Virus record (IMG/VR): IMGVR_UViG_3300017917_000500
Location: 1 to 26,707 of that record
Reading direction: 5' to 3' (one strand)
DNA length: 26,707 nucleotides
Source: a virus
Shown here: positions 1 to 11,300 of the stretch, piece by piece
Numbering within the stretch: the first letter of the stretch is position 1
Layout of the letters: each line of letters opens with the position of its first letter
Position numbers and translations under genes: made by a program
Notes under the pieces: model-generated
The model's database searches: none
Seen by the model: the letters and a program-made list of their open reading frames with translations, nothing else
What the model was told of the DNA's origin: nothing

Positions 1-1245
1 ACAGCAACTACACTACAAACCGCTAGAACAATTTCATTGGGTGGCGATTTAAGCGGTTCTGCTTCATTTAACGGGTCATCGGATATTACTATAACTGCTA
101 CTATTGCTGCAAACAGTGTTGCCCTTGGAACTGATACAACAGGCAATTACGTAGCAAGTATTACCAATGGCGCATACATCACCGGGGGTGATGGAGGCAG
201 TGAAGGCGCAGGTCTAACACTAGCTGTCGACGCTACTAGCTTAAACACTGTTTCAAAAATCGTTGCAAGAGACGCAAGTGGTAACTTTGCTGCAGGAACT
301 ATTACCGCTGCACTAAGCGGTAACGCAACAACAGCAAGCGCATGGCAAACTTCTAGAACTATCACGCTAGGCGGAGATTTAAGTGGTAGCGTAAGTATAG
401 ACGGAAGTGCTAACGTAACACTCACTGCAACTATCGCTGCTAACAGTGTTGCCCTTGGAACAGATACAACAGGTAACTACGTAGCAAGTATCACTAATGG
501 CTCGTATATCACTGGCGGCGATGGAGGTAGTGAAGGCGCAGGTCTAACACTATCTGTTGATGCAACTACAACAAATACAGCATCAAAGGTTGTAGCACGT
601 GATGCGAGTGGTAACTTTGCTGCAGGAACTATTACCGCTGCATTGAGTGGTAACGCAACTACAGCAACTACCTTACAAACTACTAGAACATTGTGGGGTC
701 AGAATTTCAACGGCGGTGCTAACGTCACAGGAAATTTAACAAGCGTAGGCGATATAACAGGTTTAAACGCTATCACAATAACAGCAGGCGGCTCGAACCA
801 AAATATCACGTTAACTCCTAGTGGAACAGGTTATACATTACTGAATGGCAACGTTGGTATTAATACAGTAACACCTGCAGAAAAATTACATGTTGAAGGT
901 GCAATTAGAATTGACAGCACTTATAATTTGGATAGTGCAACTGCAACTCTGGCATCAATAACACAAACCGCAATTGCGTCATTCAGTTCTACTACATTTG
1001 GCGGCGGCAAAGTAGTGATACAAGCAAGAGACACTGTTACCGGTGCCAGAAGTATAACCGAAATGTTAATTGTTCATAACGGATCAGTTGCTAGTGCAAC
1101 ACAATATGCTATGGTTAACACAGGTGCAAGTGATTTGGCAGCATATGATGTTGATATTAGTGGAGGCAATGTTAGAATATTAGCAACTCAGGCAAGCACT
1201 AACAGCACACAATATAAGATAGTTCAGACTCTTCTACTTGCATAA
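1..1245 (+). CDS. Tail-fibre-like repeat protein (5' end outside window)
   Basis: The reading frame is open from the first base, so the gene begins upstream; an in-frame TTG at 37 is not a credible start. At least 414 residues are visible. The visible N-terminal part is two copies of a Thr/Ala/Gly/Ser-rich module of about 110 residues (GGDLSGS, then NSVALGTDTTGNYVAS, ARDASGNFAAGTITAAL), followed by a partial third entry. After them comes GINTVTPAEKLHVEG, a motif seen near the distal end of many phage fibres, and a beta-rich C-terminal domain of about 115 residues. The composition and repeats fit a trimeric beta-structured fibre. No collagen or S74 chaperone end is visible. The same modules recur in the 2887-residue fibre downstream. 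The inferred role is host-surface attachment; the receptor is unknown. The stop codon TAA lies inside the late promoter of the next gene. Confidence 0.8.
   Translation, partial: TATTLQTARTISLGGDLSGSASFNGSSDITITATIAANSVALGTDTTGNYVASITNGAYITGGDGGSEGAGLTLAVDATSLNTVSKIVARDASGNFAAGTITAALSGNATTASAWQTSRTITLGGDLSGSVSIDGSANVTLTATIAANSVALGTDTTGNYVASITNGSYITGGDGGSEGAGLTLSVDATTTNTASKVVARDASGNFAAGTITAALSGNATTATTLQTTRTLWGQNFNGGANVTGNLTSVGDITGLNAITITAGGSNQNITLTPSGTGYTLLNGNVGINTVTPAEKLHVEGAIRIDSTYNLDSATATLASITQTAIASFSSTTFGGGKVVIQARDTVTGARSITEMLIVHNGSVASATQYAMVNTGASDLAAYDVDISGGNVRILATQASTNSTQYKIVQTLLLA
37..690 (+). repeat. Tandem 330-bp fibre module, two copies
   Basis: Two consecutive copies of a fibre module begin near 37 and 367. 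A 36-nt stretch is identical at 277-312 and 607-642, exactly 330 bp (110 codons) apart. The remainder differs mainly at third codon positions. A third copy starts near 691 but diverges after a few codons. Confidence 0.85.
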
Positions 1246-1248
1246 ATA
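1241..1248 (+). promoter_or_regulatory. T4-type late promoter (CATAAATA)
   Basis: CATAAATA matches the T4 late promoter box (TATAAATA) at 7 of 8 positions. It contains the TAA stop codon (1243-1245) of the upstream fibre gene. With the T4 geometry (box at -13 to -6) the start of transcription is about 1254, giving a leader of roughly 24 nt that carries the GGGGAG ribosome binding site at 1264-1269 before the GTG at 1278. Confidence 0.7.
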
Positions 1249-1277
1249 TAATATATGCCAATTGGGGAGAGTGAACC

Positions 1278-2363
1278 GTGGCCAATGATAAAAATTTTGT
1301 AGTCAAAAACGGCTTAGTTGTGGGCGGAGATATCACAACAGGTGTTTCAACTTTAAATATAGTTAACACCACTGCTACAACAGTTAACGCATTTGGTGCT
1401 GCAACCACTATTGCACTTGGTGCCGGAACAGGAAATACAACGGTTAATAATAACTTAGTTGTTACAGGAAACTTAACTGTAAACGGAACAACCACTACAG
1501 TTAATAGCACAACGTTATCAGTCGACGACAAAAATATTGAATTGGGATCTGTAGCAAGTCCAAGTGACGCTACAGCAGACGGCGGCGGCATAACTCTTAA
1601 AGGCACAACAGATAAAACATTAAATTGGGTAGACGCTACAGATGCGTGGACTAGCAGCGAACATTTTGCTCTCGCTGCAGGAAAAACATTATTATTATCA
1701 GGTTCTAGTTCTGGAACTGCTACAATCGTAGCACCTGCAACAGCAGGAACACCTACACTAACATTACCAACATCTACCGGAACATTTGCGAGATTACAAG
1801 ATCATTTAGGATCGTTTGCATCTACTACTAGTTCACAATTAGCAGGTGTTATCTCAGATGAAACAGGGTCGGGAAGTTTAGTATTTTCGATAAGCCCTGC
1901 ATTGACCGGAACACCAACTGCGCCGACTGCAACGTCAGGAACAAATACAACACAAATTGCAACAACCCAATTTGTTCAGTCTGCGGTTGCAGGTAACTAT
2001 ATAACAAAAACATCAAATTATACTGCATCTGCAGGTGATAGAATTTTAACAAATACTTCAGGCGGTAGTTTTACTATAACACTACCTGCATCTCCCAGCG
2101 CAGGCGATACTGTGATAGTTTATGATATATCAAACTGGGAAACAAATAACTTAACAATCGCAAGAAACGGAAACACAATAGAAGGTGTTGCAGATGACTT
2201 TATATTGGATTTAGGTCAGATAAAAGTCGATTTTGTATACAGCGGAACCACTTGGCAAGTTTATGCCGCAGTAGGTCATGCTGGTCCAACAGGTGATCCG
2301 GGACCTGCAGGCATCTCTGCACCAATCTCAACATCGGTTGCGTTAGCAGTTGCACTAGGATAA
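1278..2363 (+). CDS. Tail-fibre protein with collagen-like C-terminal tract
   Basis: A 361-residue structural protein, probably a short or accessory tail fibre. The start is GTG at 1278, chosen because GGGGAG lies just upstream and the resulting N-terminus MANDKNFVVKNGLVV is of a kind common in marine phage fibres. The order seen is: an N-terminal beta-repeat; a NLTVNGTTTTVNSTT module (about 65-80) leading into a DDKNIELGSV domain; a fibre repeat around residues 205-235 with SPALTGTPTAPTA and TQIATTQFV, resembling the Phage_fiber_2 type; a beta domain; and a short collagen-like Gly-X-Y run GPTGDPGPAG at 336-345. The NLTVNGTT and GVISDETGSGSLVF segments also occur in the giant fibre downstream. 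Which surface it binds cannot be read from the sequence. Confidence 0.8.
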   Translation: MANDKNFVVKNGLVVGGDITTGVSTLNIVNTTATTVNAFGAATTIALGAGTGNTTVNNNLVVTGNLTVNGTTTTVNSTTLSVDDKNIELGSVASPSDATADGGGITLKGTTDKTLNWVDATDAWTSSEHFALAAGKTLLLSGSSSGTATIVAPATAGTPTLTLPTSTGTFARLQDHLGSFASTTSSQLAGVISDETGSGSLVFSISPALTGTPTAPTATSGTNTTQIATTQFVQSAVAGNYITKTSNYTASAGDRILTNTSGGSFTITLPASPSAGDTVIVYDISNWETNNLTIARNGNTIEGVADDFILDLGQIKVDFVYSGTTWQVYAAVGHAGPTGDPGPAGISAPISTSVALAVALG

Positions 2364-2375
2364 TAGGAAAATATA

Positions 2376-5291
2376 ATGGCAAAAAAGAGACTTACTGATT
2401 ACGAATTTAATCCAGCAGCAGCGGGGTCTGGCACAATTATTGTTCCAGGTAAGTATACACTAGAAGATTTTTTAGTTATAACTAATACCACAGACAATGT
2501 TATAATTTATAATTTTGCAGACAGTGCTTTTGCAGGAACTACTACAACGTTTACTTCGGGTAATTATGGATCTGTGTTTCCTAGCATATCTTATAAAACA
2601 GACGGATATACTACATTAACTCTTGCTGCAAATACTAGCACAATGAGTTCAACAGATAAACTGTTGATATATGTAGAAGGCAAAGATCACGAAGCGTTAG
2701 CAATTAAACCATGGGGCTTCGGAACTGACGCTATTGACCGTATGCGTGTTTCTAACCCTTACTCTCTAATCGACGCAGACTTTGAATACGGTCTCCAGCC
2801 AACTAAATGGGCAGGATACGGAACAGTTCGTGGTTATCCTAGTTCATACGAATTACCAGGTGTTGATTTATCTGTGACAGCAATAACTACTGACTTTCAA
2901 ACTACAAGCACAACAAACAGCTTAATAACAGTTACATTTAGTTCTGCTCACGGATTAACAACCGGTAGAGTAGTAAACGTATCTGGTCTAGATTCAAACA
3001 TTTCAGGTTTTGGTAGAGCAGACGGTAACTTCGTTGTATTCAGCGTTCCTAGCTCGACTCAAATTAGATACTTTGCTAGAGGTGTAGTCGGTGTGTCCAA
3101 CGGGCAAAGTTTGTTAACTGACGAAACTATTGTTAAGCGTGGAGCATTTTATGACGGTGCAAGTATTCCAGTAAACAGTGCTACTAGTAATGGTAGTAAC
3201 CCTAGCACTATCACATTAAACTTCCTTGGCCCCCATGGTTTGATACCAGGAACTATTATACACGTAGAAGTAGCTTCGGGAACAAACGCTGCACTAGCAT
3301 CAGGACCATTTGTTGTGTTATCAACTCCTAGCTTGTCTTCATTGACATACCTTGCTCGTGCTGGTGGTGCAGTCTCAAGTCCTAGCAGTGTAACACTATA
3401 CGCACAGTCTAACGCTACCATCTTGCATAGACCGATGGACGGCGGTGTTATCTTAGAAACAAAAACACCAACATACGGTGCAGCGGTAGTTAGACAGACG
3501 AAGAAATACTTTAGATACCAGTCTGGTAAAGGTTATCTATGGTCAACAGGCACGTTATTCAAACCTAATTATACTGTTAAAACTGTTACTGCAAACGGAA
3601 CATCAGCAGGCTCTACAATAACCATCACAACGGATGATATAGATCATGGATTGCAAATAGGTGCTTCTATTGAGTTAATCGGTGTTACTACAAGTGGTTA
3701 CAATGGAACATATGCAGTTCAAAGCATTGTCAACGACTATGCATTTACTGTTACTGCAGCATCCACGTTAGGTAGTGCCACACCTACGCTAGACAGAAAG
3801 ACTAAAGTATATGTCAAAAACTGGCAAGGTGCTGCGGTTCGTGCAGGGGTGTTCGACGATCAAAACGGATTATTCTGGGAATTCAATGGTATCGATTTAT
3901 ATTGCGTTAGAAGAAGTAGCACTTATCAAATTTCAGGAACAGTCACAGTTAACCCAAATAACAGTTTAGTCACCGGCGACGGAACTAGATTTACTCAACA
4001 GTTACGGGTAGGTGATCGTGTTGTCATTAGAGGTATGATACACTTTGTCGTTCAAGTTTACAGTGATACAGAATTGTTTGTAACACCTGACTATAGAGGT
4101 ATTGCTGCAGGCGGTGTTAAAATGACTCTTGTAGAAGAACTAAGAGTCAAGCAAGGTAATTTTAATATTGATAACTTAGATGGTGATGGTCCTAGCGGCT
4201 ATACAATTGATTTGAACAAAATGCAAATGATGGGCATTCAGTATAGCTGGTATGGTGCTGGATATGTCGATTTTATGTGCAGAGGTGCAGACGGACATTG
4301 GGTTCTAGCACACAGATTTAAGAATAATAACGTAAACGACGAAGCATACATGAGAAGCGGTAACTTGCCAATTAGATATAGTATCGAAAATGATAGCCCG
4401 AGCACATATCTAACCGCAAATATGAATTCTACGCAAAATACTGTCCCGGCAGCAGATTTGACTTACTTTCCAAATCAAGGAACGTTATACCTTGACAACG
4501 AGATTATAACTTATACAGGAAGAAGCACAACATCTGGTCCTGGTAACTTCACCGGATGCACAAGGGCAGCGACATTAACACAGTATCAACAAGGTAATAC
4601 CAATACACTTTCTGCAGGTAGTGCAACAACTCATACTGCAAATACTGGTGTTATTATTATTAGTAATACATGTAGTCCAACATTAACACACTGGGGTAGT
4701 GCGTTAATAGCAGACGGCGGATATGATAGTGATAGAGGTTACTTGTTTAACTATCAAAGAACACAACAATCAATTAGCACAACTACTCAGACTGTATTCT
4801 TAATAAGACTTGCTCCTAGCGTTGCAAACAGTGCGGTCGGTAGATTGGGAGCAAAAGACTTGTTAAACAGAAGTCAGTTATTGTTACAGGCATTAGGTGT
4901 AACAACAGCAAACGGTTCTAGCTCGGGTGCAACTGTTATTGAAGGAATTTTAAATCCTAAAAACTTTGTAGATGCAACATGGATATCACTAGCAACAGAA
5001 GCACAAGGTGGTCAGCCAAGTTTTGCTCAAGTAGCAACGTCAGTTACATGGAGTAGTGGAACATTTGCTGTTCCTGGTGAACAAGTGTTTGCGGCTACAT
5101 TCCCTGCCGCAGACGTGGGTTCGGACCATGCTGAACTTGATTTGTCGTCACTTAAAGAACTAACAGGAGCACCGCTAGGAGGCGATTATAAGTATCCAGA
5201 CGGCCCCGACGTTCTTGCAATTAATATTAGAAGTACAAACGGAACTGCATTCGCAAGCACATTGTTAAGATGGTTCGAAGCACAAGCATAA
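2376..5291 (+). CDS. Large virion structural protein of marine T4-like phage type
   Basis: A 971-residue protein starting 12 bp after the previous stop, with AGGAAA before the ATG. It is less repetitive than its neighbours. Residues 121-145 contain DRMRVSNPYSLID and DFEYGLQPTKW, a segment I associate with conserved virion proteins of marine T4-like phages. Three beta modules with an HGL core (about residues 190, 285 and 423) follow a pattern HGL-x-x-G, then a Gly turn, then a beta hairpin, and look like a diverged triplication. Around 708 there is DNEIITYTG followed by FTGCTRA, another recurrent phage structural motif. Its place between fibre genes suggests a baseplate-to-fibre connector or baseplate-associated adhesin. 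The exact T4 counterpart is not clear; gp10-like wedge proteins are one option. Confidence 0.75.
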   Translation: MAKKRLTDYEFNPAAAGSGTIIVPGKYTLEDFLVITNTTDNVIIYNFADSAFAGTTTTFTSGNYGSVFPSISYKTDGYTTLTLAANTSTMSSTDKLLIYVEGKDHEALAIKPWGFGTDAIDRMRVSNPYSLIDADFEYGLQPTKWAGYGTVRGYPSSYELPGVDLSVTAITTDFQTTSTTNSLITVTFSSAHGLTTGRVVNVSGLDSNISGFGRADGNFVVFSVPSSTQIRYFARGVVGVSNGQSLLTDETIVKRGAFYDGASIPVNSATSNGSNPSTITLNFLGPHGLIPGTIIHVEVASGTNAALASGPFVVLSTPSLSSLTYLARAGGAVSSPSSVTLYAQSNATILHRPMDGGVILETKTPTYGAAVVRQTKKYFRYQSGKGYLWSTGTLFKPNYTVKTVTANGTSAGSTITITTDDIDHGLQIGASIELIGVTTSGYNGTYAVQSIVNDYAFTVTAASTLGSATPTLDRKTKVYVKNWQGAAVRAGVFDDQNGLFWEFNGIDLYCVRRSSTYQISGTVTVNPNNSLVTGDGTRFTQQLRVGDRVVIRGMIHFVVQVYSDTELFVTPDYRGIAAGGVKMTLVEELRVKQGNFNIDNLDGDGPSGYTIDLNKMQMMGIQYSWYGAGYVDFMCRGADGHWVLAHRFKNNNVNDEAYMRSGNLPIRYSIENDSPSTYLTANMNSTQNTVPAADLTYFPNQGTLYLDNEIITYTGRSTTSGPGNFTGCTRAATLTQYQQGNTNTLSAGSATTHTANTGVIIISNTCSPTLTHWGSALIADGGYDSDRGYLFNYQRTQQSISTTTQTVFLIRLAPSVANSAVGRLGAKDLLNRSQLLLQALGVTTANGSSSGATVIEGILNPKNFVDATWISLATEAQGGQPSFAQVATSVTWSSGTFAVPGEQVFAATFPAADVGSDHAELDLSSLKELTGAPLGGDYKYPDGPDVLAINIRSTNGTAFASTLLRWFEAQA

Positions 5292-5301
5292 GGAAAGATA
5301 A

Positions 5302-8300
5302 ATGGCGCAATATTTAAGTAATTTTTTAAACACAGCGTTTAGCACATACACAGAAGATGATGCGTTTAACAACAGCGTCGTCTATCCGATAACGCTAACG
5401 CATACTACAACCGGAACTCCTGCAGCAGGAATCGGGACAGGTCTTAGATTCATAACTGAGACTAGTAGTGGTAATAACGAAATAGGCGGGTTAATAGATG
5501 TAGTAACTACTGACGTTACATCTACTAGCGAAGACTTTGATTTTGTGTTTAAAACAATGGCAGCAGGCGCCACTGCAGCGGAAAAATTACGAATCAAAAG
5601 CACAGGTGATTTAGAGGTTGCAGGATCATTAACCATCACTGGCGGAAAAATTACATTAGCGGCATCAAGTAGTAGAGACAAGTATAGACTTTGGAATACA
5701 AGCACATATGCTATCGGTTTAGAAAATAGTGTCACTTATGGCGGCATAGAAACTGAAAAAGCTATGACATTCCAAATGGATAACAATAATAGCCAAGGTT
5801 TCTGGTGGGGCGATTCGACACATACAACTGCACAAGGTGCAATGGCACTTACAACTGATGGTAAGTTAACAGTTGCACACAGTATGAGAATAGGGTATGG
5901 TGAGTCAGATATTACAATTCCCGGATCAGCATTTAAATTAGACGTAAACGGAAATATAAGTGCAACTAATATAGATTTCGGTGAAGTTACAATTGGTTCT
6001 ACTACAGGTATCGATTCTTGGAAGTATAATAGTAATAGCTTTAACATGGCATCGCAAGACACAGGTGTTACTGATGTGTTTGTTGATAATGTAAACGGTT
6101 TTTATTTATTAGCAACTGGAACGTTACCAAACGTATACAAATATACATTTACAACAGCTTATAAGGTAGATACACTAACTTATAACGAATTGTTAGATGT
6201 AAGTGCAGAAGAAATTGATGTAACATCGCTATTTGTTAGATCTGACGGTTTACGGATTTACATTATAGGAACCAGTAGCAACAGTGTTCATCAGTATCAA
6301 TTATCAACTGCATGGAATTTATCTACTGCAACATATGTTAATAGTAAAAGTATTTCAACACAAGATACATCACCGCAAGGCTTATTTTTTAAGTCTGACG
6401 GAACAAAAATGTATGTCTTAGGTCAACAAAATACTAAAATATATGAATATAATTTAGGAACTGCATGGAATATTAGCACTGCAACTTATCTACAACAACT
6501 AGATATAAGTGCGTCGGTTCCTAAGCCGACATCAATGAAAATGTCGAGCGATGGAACTGTTTTATATGTATTAAGCAGCGTTCATGATGCACTTTCGAGA
6601 TTTGATCTTTCTACTCCTTGGAATATTACAACAGCAACATATACAGACGAAGTTGATGTTAGTTCGATAACTCCTACTGTTAATGTTACTGGACCAACTG
6701 GATTTGACATAAGCACTACTGCAAATAAATTGTATGTGTCGTGCATTGACAACAATAAGATTTTTGAATACGACACAACTTCGGAATCTGCAAGGGTAAC
6801 AGGAAATCGTTTAATTGTTGACGAAGACTTACACGTAAAGAATAACTTAATCGTTTATAACAATGCAAGGGTTCACGATGCCTTAGAGGTTGCAAGAAAC
6901 TTGGCAGTTAACGGCGACAGCATTACTACTGTATCTACCACATTTAACTTATTGAATAATAATGTTGATAGCTTAAACATTGCAAGTGAAGCGTCATTCA
7001 TTGACTTAGGATCTGGCACTAGTTTAGTAACTATTGCAAATGATGCTAGTGTTCAAGGCGATTTAACAGTTTTAGGAACACTTACCGGAACATTGACCGG
7101 ATCTGCTTCTTCATGGACAACTGCACGAACAATTACACTAGGCGGTGATTTAAGCGGTAGTGTAAGTATAGATGGAACCGCTAACGTAACATTAACTGCA
7201 ACCATAGCTGCAGATAGTGTCGCACTCGGAACAGATACAACTGGCAACTATGTTGCATCGGTTGGTGCAGGAACTTCTAGCACACAAACAGGCAGCAGCG
7301 GTTTAACAATAACCGGAACAGGCGAAGGTGCAAGTGTTACTATTGCTCATGCAGATACCAGCACTATTTCTAACTTAACTGCTACTAGCAGAACATATGT
7401 AACAGGTTTAACATTTGATACATATGGACACGTTACTGCTTTGACTACAGGTTCTGAAACTGTCACTGATACTAACACAACTTATAGTATAAGCACAGAA
7501 GTTGGTCCCGATGCATATAGTGAAATAATTCGTCTCACTGCAGGCGGAAGCGGAAGCGGAACAGACGACATAACTCTTGCTGTCGGCGCAGTTGGCGGTG
7601 TATATGGATTAACTATTGCAGAATCGGGCGATACTATTACATTTGCTCACGCAGATACAAGTTCAGTGACTAACGTAACTTCTGCTACAAATACATTTAT
7701 AACAGGGCAAACATACGACACATATGGTCACGTTGCTACTACTACAACAGGAACAGTCAGCTTTAACGTAGCTGGAAACTATTCGTTTACTTCTATTACA
7801 GATGGGACAAATACTGCCGTTGCTGATAGTAACGCAGATACATTTAAAATTAGATCAGGACAGCAAATCACTGTTACTGTGGCAAGCGACGACGTTACTC
7901 ATGGTGATAGCGTATTAATTGGACACTCAAACAGTGGTGTTACTGCAAACTCTTATGGTAGTTCTACTTCGATACCTACAATTACAGTAGATGCACAAGG
8001 TCACATTACTGCCGTTACAACAAACGCTATCAGCACTAGTTGGACAATAAGTGATGGCACAAATACACAAACTATAGACGGCGGCAATACATTAACTGTT
8101 AACGGAACTACAAATGAAATCGAAGTTGCGGTTAGTGCGACTGATACATTAACCATTGGGTTGCCAAATAACGTTACAATAGGTAATAACTTAATTGTTA
8201 CAGGAAACTTAACAGTTAACGGAACTACATCTACTGTTAATTCAACTACAGTAACAGTCGACGATCCTATTATAACACTAGGTGGCGACACTGCTCCGGC

Positions 8301-11300
8301 TTCAGATGATAACAAAGACAGAGGTGTCGAATTCCGTTGGCATAACGGAACTGCCGCAAAAGTAGGTTTCTTTGGTTATGACGATAGCACTGGGTATTTT
8401 ACTTTTATTCCGGATGCGACAAATACTAGTGAAGTTTTTAGCGGAACTAAAGGAACACTTGATGTTACAAGTATTACCGGAACTGCCGCTAGTTGGACAA
8501 CTGCACGAACAATTACACTAGGTGGCGATTTAAGTGGTAGCGTAAGTATAGACGGAAGTGCTAACGTAACATTAACTGCGACTATAGCTGCAGACAGTGT
8601 TGCGCTCGGAACCGACACTACAGGCAATTACGTAGCAAGTATCACTAACGGTTCATATATTACAGGTGGCAATGGAGGTAGCGAAGGCGCTGCATTAACT
8701 CTAGCAGTTGATGCAACTAGTGCAAATACAGCATCGAAGGTTGTAGCACGTGACGCAAGTGGTAATTTTAGTGCAGGAACTATCACAGCAGCACTGAGTG
8801 GAAACGCAACCACAGCAACTACTCTTGCTACAGCAAGAACAATTTCATTGGGCGGTGATTTAAGCGGTTCTGCTTCATTTAACGGATCGGCAGATATTAC
8901 AATAACTGCGACTATAGCTGCAGATAGTGTTGCTCTTGGAACAGATACAACAGGTAATTATGTTGCTACTGTTGCTGCAGGAACACCAGGCGTTCAATCA
9001 GGAACAAGCGGACTTTCTATAAGTGCAACTGCAGGCGAAGGCACTGCAGCTACTATTGCTCACGCAGATACATCAACACAAGCAACAGTGTCTAACGCTG
9101 GTAGAACATATATTCAAAGCATTACACTCGACGATTTTGGTCACATTACTGCAATCTCCAGTGCTTCAGAGACGGTTACTGATACTAACACAACTTATAG
9201 CATAAGCACAGAAGCAGGCGGAGATATATATAGCGAAATAATTCGTTTAACTGCCGGCGGTAGCGGAAGCGGAACAGACGATGTTATTCTTGCAGTCGGT
9301 GCAACTGGTGCAACATACGGATTAACTATTGCTGAAGCAGGCGATACTATCACTTTTGCTCACGCAGATACATCAACTCTTAGCGGCGCACAAGGAAGCG
9401 CAGGTATTGCGGCTATTACTGTTGACGAAATGGGCCACGTAACTGCGGTAACAACTGCAACTTACCTAACAAGCCAAGCAAACAATTTTGCAACAGTTGC
9501 TATTGGTGCAGATGCTGGTTATACTTGGGGAACTGCTAATACTAACACAAACCAAACAGCAGATAGTGCTACTGATACAATAACTATTGTTCGTGGTTTA
9601 ACCGGGTCAACTGCTGGTATTGATCTGTTTACAAACACAGTTGCAGGAACAGATGCAATTAAAATTGCTCACGCAGATACATCAACTCTTAGCGGCGCAC
9701 AAGGAAGCGCAGGTATCGCAAGTATTACTGTTGACGAAATGGGTCACGTAACTGCGGTAACAACTGCGACTTATCTAACAAGTCAAAGTTCTGACTTCGG
9801 AACTATCACTGTAACCGACACTGATAGTGGTTATACTTGGGGTGCAACAGGTAGTGCCGTTGCAGATGCTACAGGCGATACGCTAACTTTAGTAAGTGGA
9901 ACTGGTATAAACATCGACGTAGATGCAGCAAGTGACGCCATCAGAATTACAAACACTTTCACTGAAAGCGATACATTAGCAACTGTTACAGGTCGTGGCG
10001 GAACTACAGCAACAGCAATATCAATAACAAACGCAACCAACGCAACAACTACATCATCAGGTGCATTGATAGTAACAGGTGGTGTTGGCATTGGTGGCGA
10101 CTTGTTTGTTGGCGGAGGTGATATCAGTGCAGGAAACGTTGCTACTACATTACTAGGCGGTAATACTACAACTAACATCAGTTTTGCAAACGCATTAACA
10201 AGTGGAACACTTACTGTTGGCGGAACTAGCCAAACAGGAACAATGACTATAGATCCAAGCACCAGCGCACATACTCTGAATATTGCAACTGGTGCTAATA
10301 CTACTGGAACAAAAACTGTTAACATTGCAACCGGTTCAACCACTAGTGGTGTAACTGATATTACTATTGGTAGCACAAATAGCACATCGTCTACTATAAT
10401 ACAATCCGGAAGTGGCAAGGTTAAATTTAATATCGGTGCTGTTTCACTATTCTTACCTACAGCAGATGGAACAAACGGACAAGTTTTAAAAACAGACGGT
10501 GCCGGTAACTTATCTTTTGCTAGCGTAGATAGCTTGTCAGGTGGTATTTCGAACGTTGTTGAAGATACTACTCCGCAACTCGGTGGCAATCTTGATGTTA
10601 ACGGTTTTAGCATTGTTTCTGTAAGTAATGCTAACATTAACATTAGTCCTAATGGTACAGGTAAGGTTGTAGTTAATAAAGAATTGGATGCAACGTTATT
10701 AAGATCAACACAAAGTAGTGGTGATGAAGGCGGACAAATTAATCTTGCATTAGCTGCAACTAATACAACTTTATCTGGCGAAGTAGCCATAGACATCAAC
10801 CAAAACAGATTAAGAATTTTTGAAACAAGCGGGACTAATCGTGGTGTTTACGTCGATTTAACGACCGCTGCAACCGGTGTAGGCACTAACTTATTGGCGA
10901 CGGCTGTTAACACAACATACACTATAAGTGCAGAAACTGCAACTAATACAGTATTGAGATTAACAGGAAGCGATGCGTCGACTGATAACGTTGCATTTGT
11001 TGGCAGCGGCATTGTTTCTGTAACAAGAACCGATGCTAACACAATCACTATTACAGGAACAGAAGCAGATACACTAGCAACTGTAACTGGACGTGGCGCA
11101 ACAACTGCAACTGCTATTGCAATCACTAATACAACTGCATCAACAACAGTTGATACAGGTGCGTTAACTGTCGATGGCGGTGTTGGTCTTAATGGTAACT
11201 TATTTGTCGGAGGCACAGGAAACATTGCAGGTAACCTAACAGTATCAGGCGGAGCAATAACTGCAGGTAACGTCGCTACAACATTACTAGGTGGCAATAC

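Noticed and set aside
1246-1277. The first and second fibre genes as one gene broken by a frameshift
   Set aside because: The first ends with a complete C-terminal domain and the second begins with its own late promoter, GGGGAG ribosome site and a typical fibre N-terminus.
1199-1606. Minus-strand open frame across the junction of the first two fibre genes
   Set aside because: It would run against two real genes and a late promoter, has no ribosome binding site, and its sequence is the reverse of fibre repeats.
6102-6109. Minus-strand AATAAATA late-promoter match inside the giant fibre gene
   Set aside because: No minus-strand gene follows it, and a short AT-rich 8-mer is expected by chance in this DNA.
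7100-9800. Regular DNA repeats as a possible CRISPR array
   Set aside because: The repeats are in-frame protein modules of 300 bp or so with mainly synonymous differences, not short identical repeats with unique spacers.
9831-10799. Long open frame on the minus strand (322 codons) and several similar ones opposite the fibre genes
   Set aside because: They are mirror images of Thr/Ala/Gly/Ser-rich coding on the plus strand, whose codons rarely create stops in reverse. The predicted proteins are low-complexity Val/Pro/Ala/Leu strings without start signals, and the plus-strand genes are clearly real.
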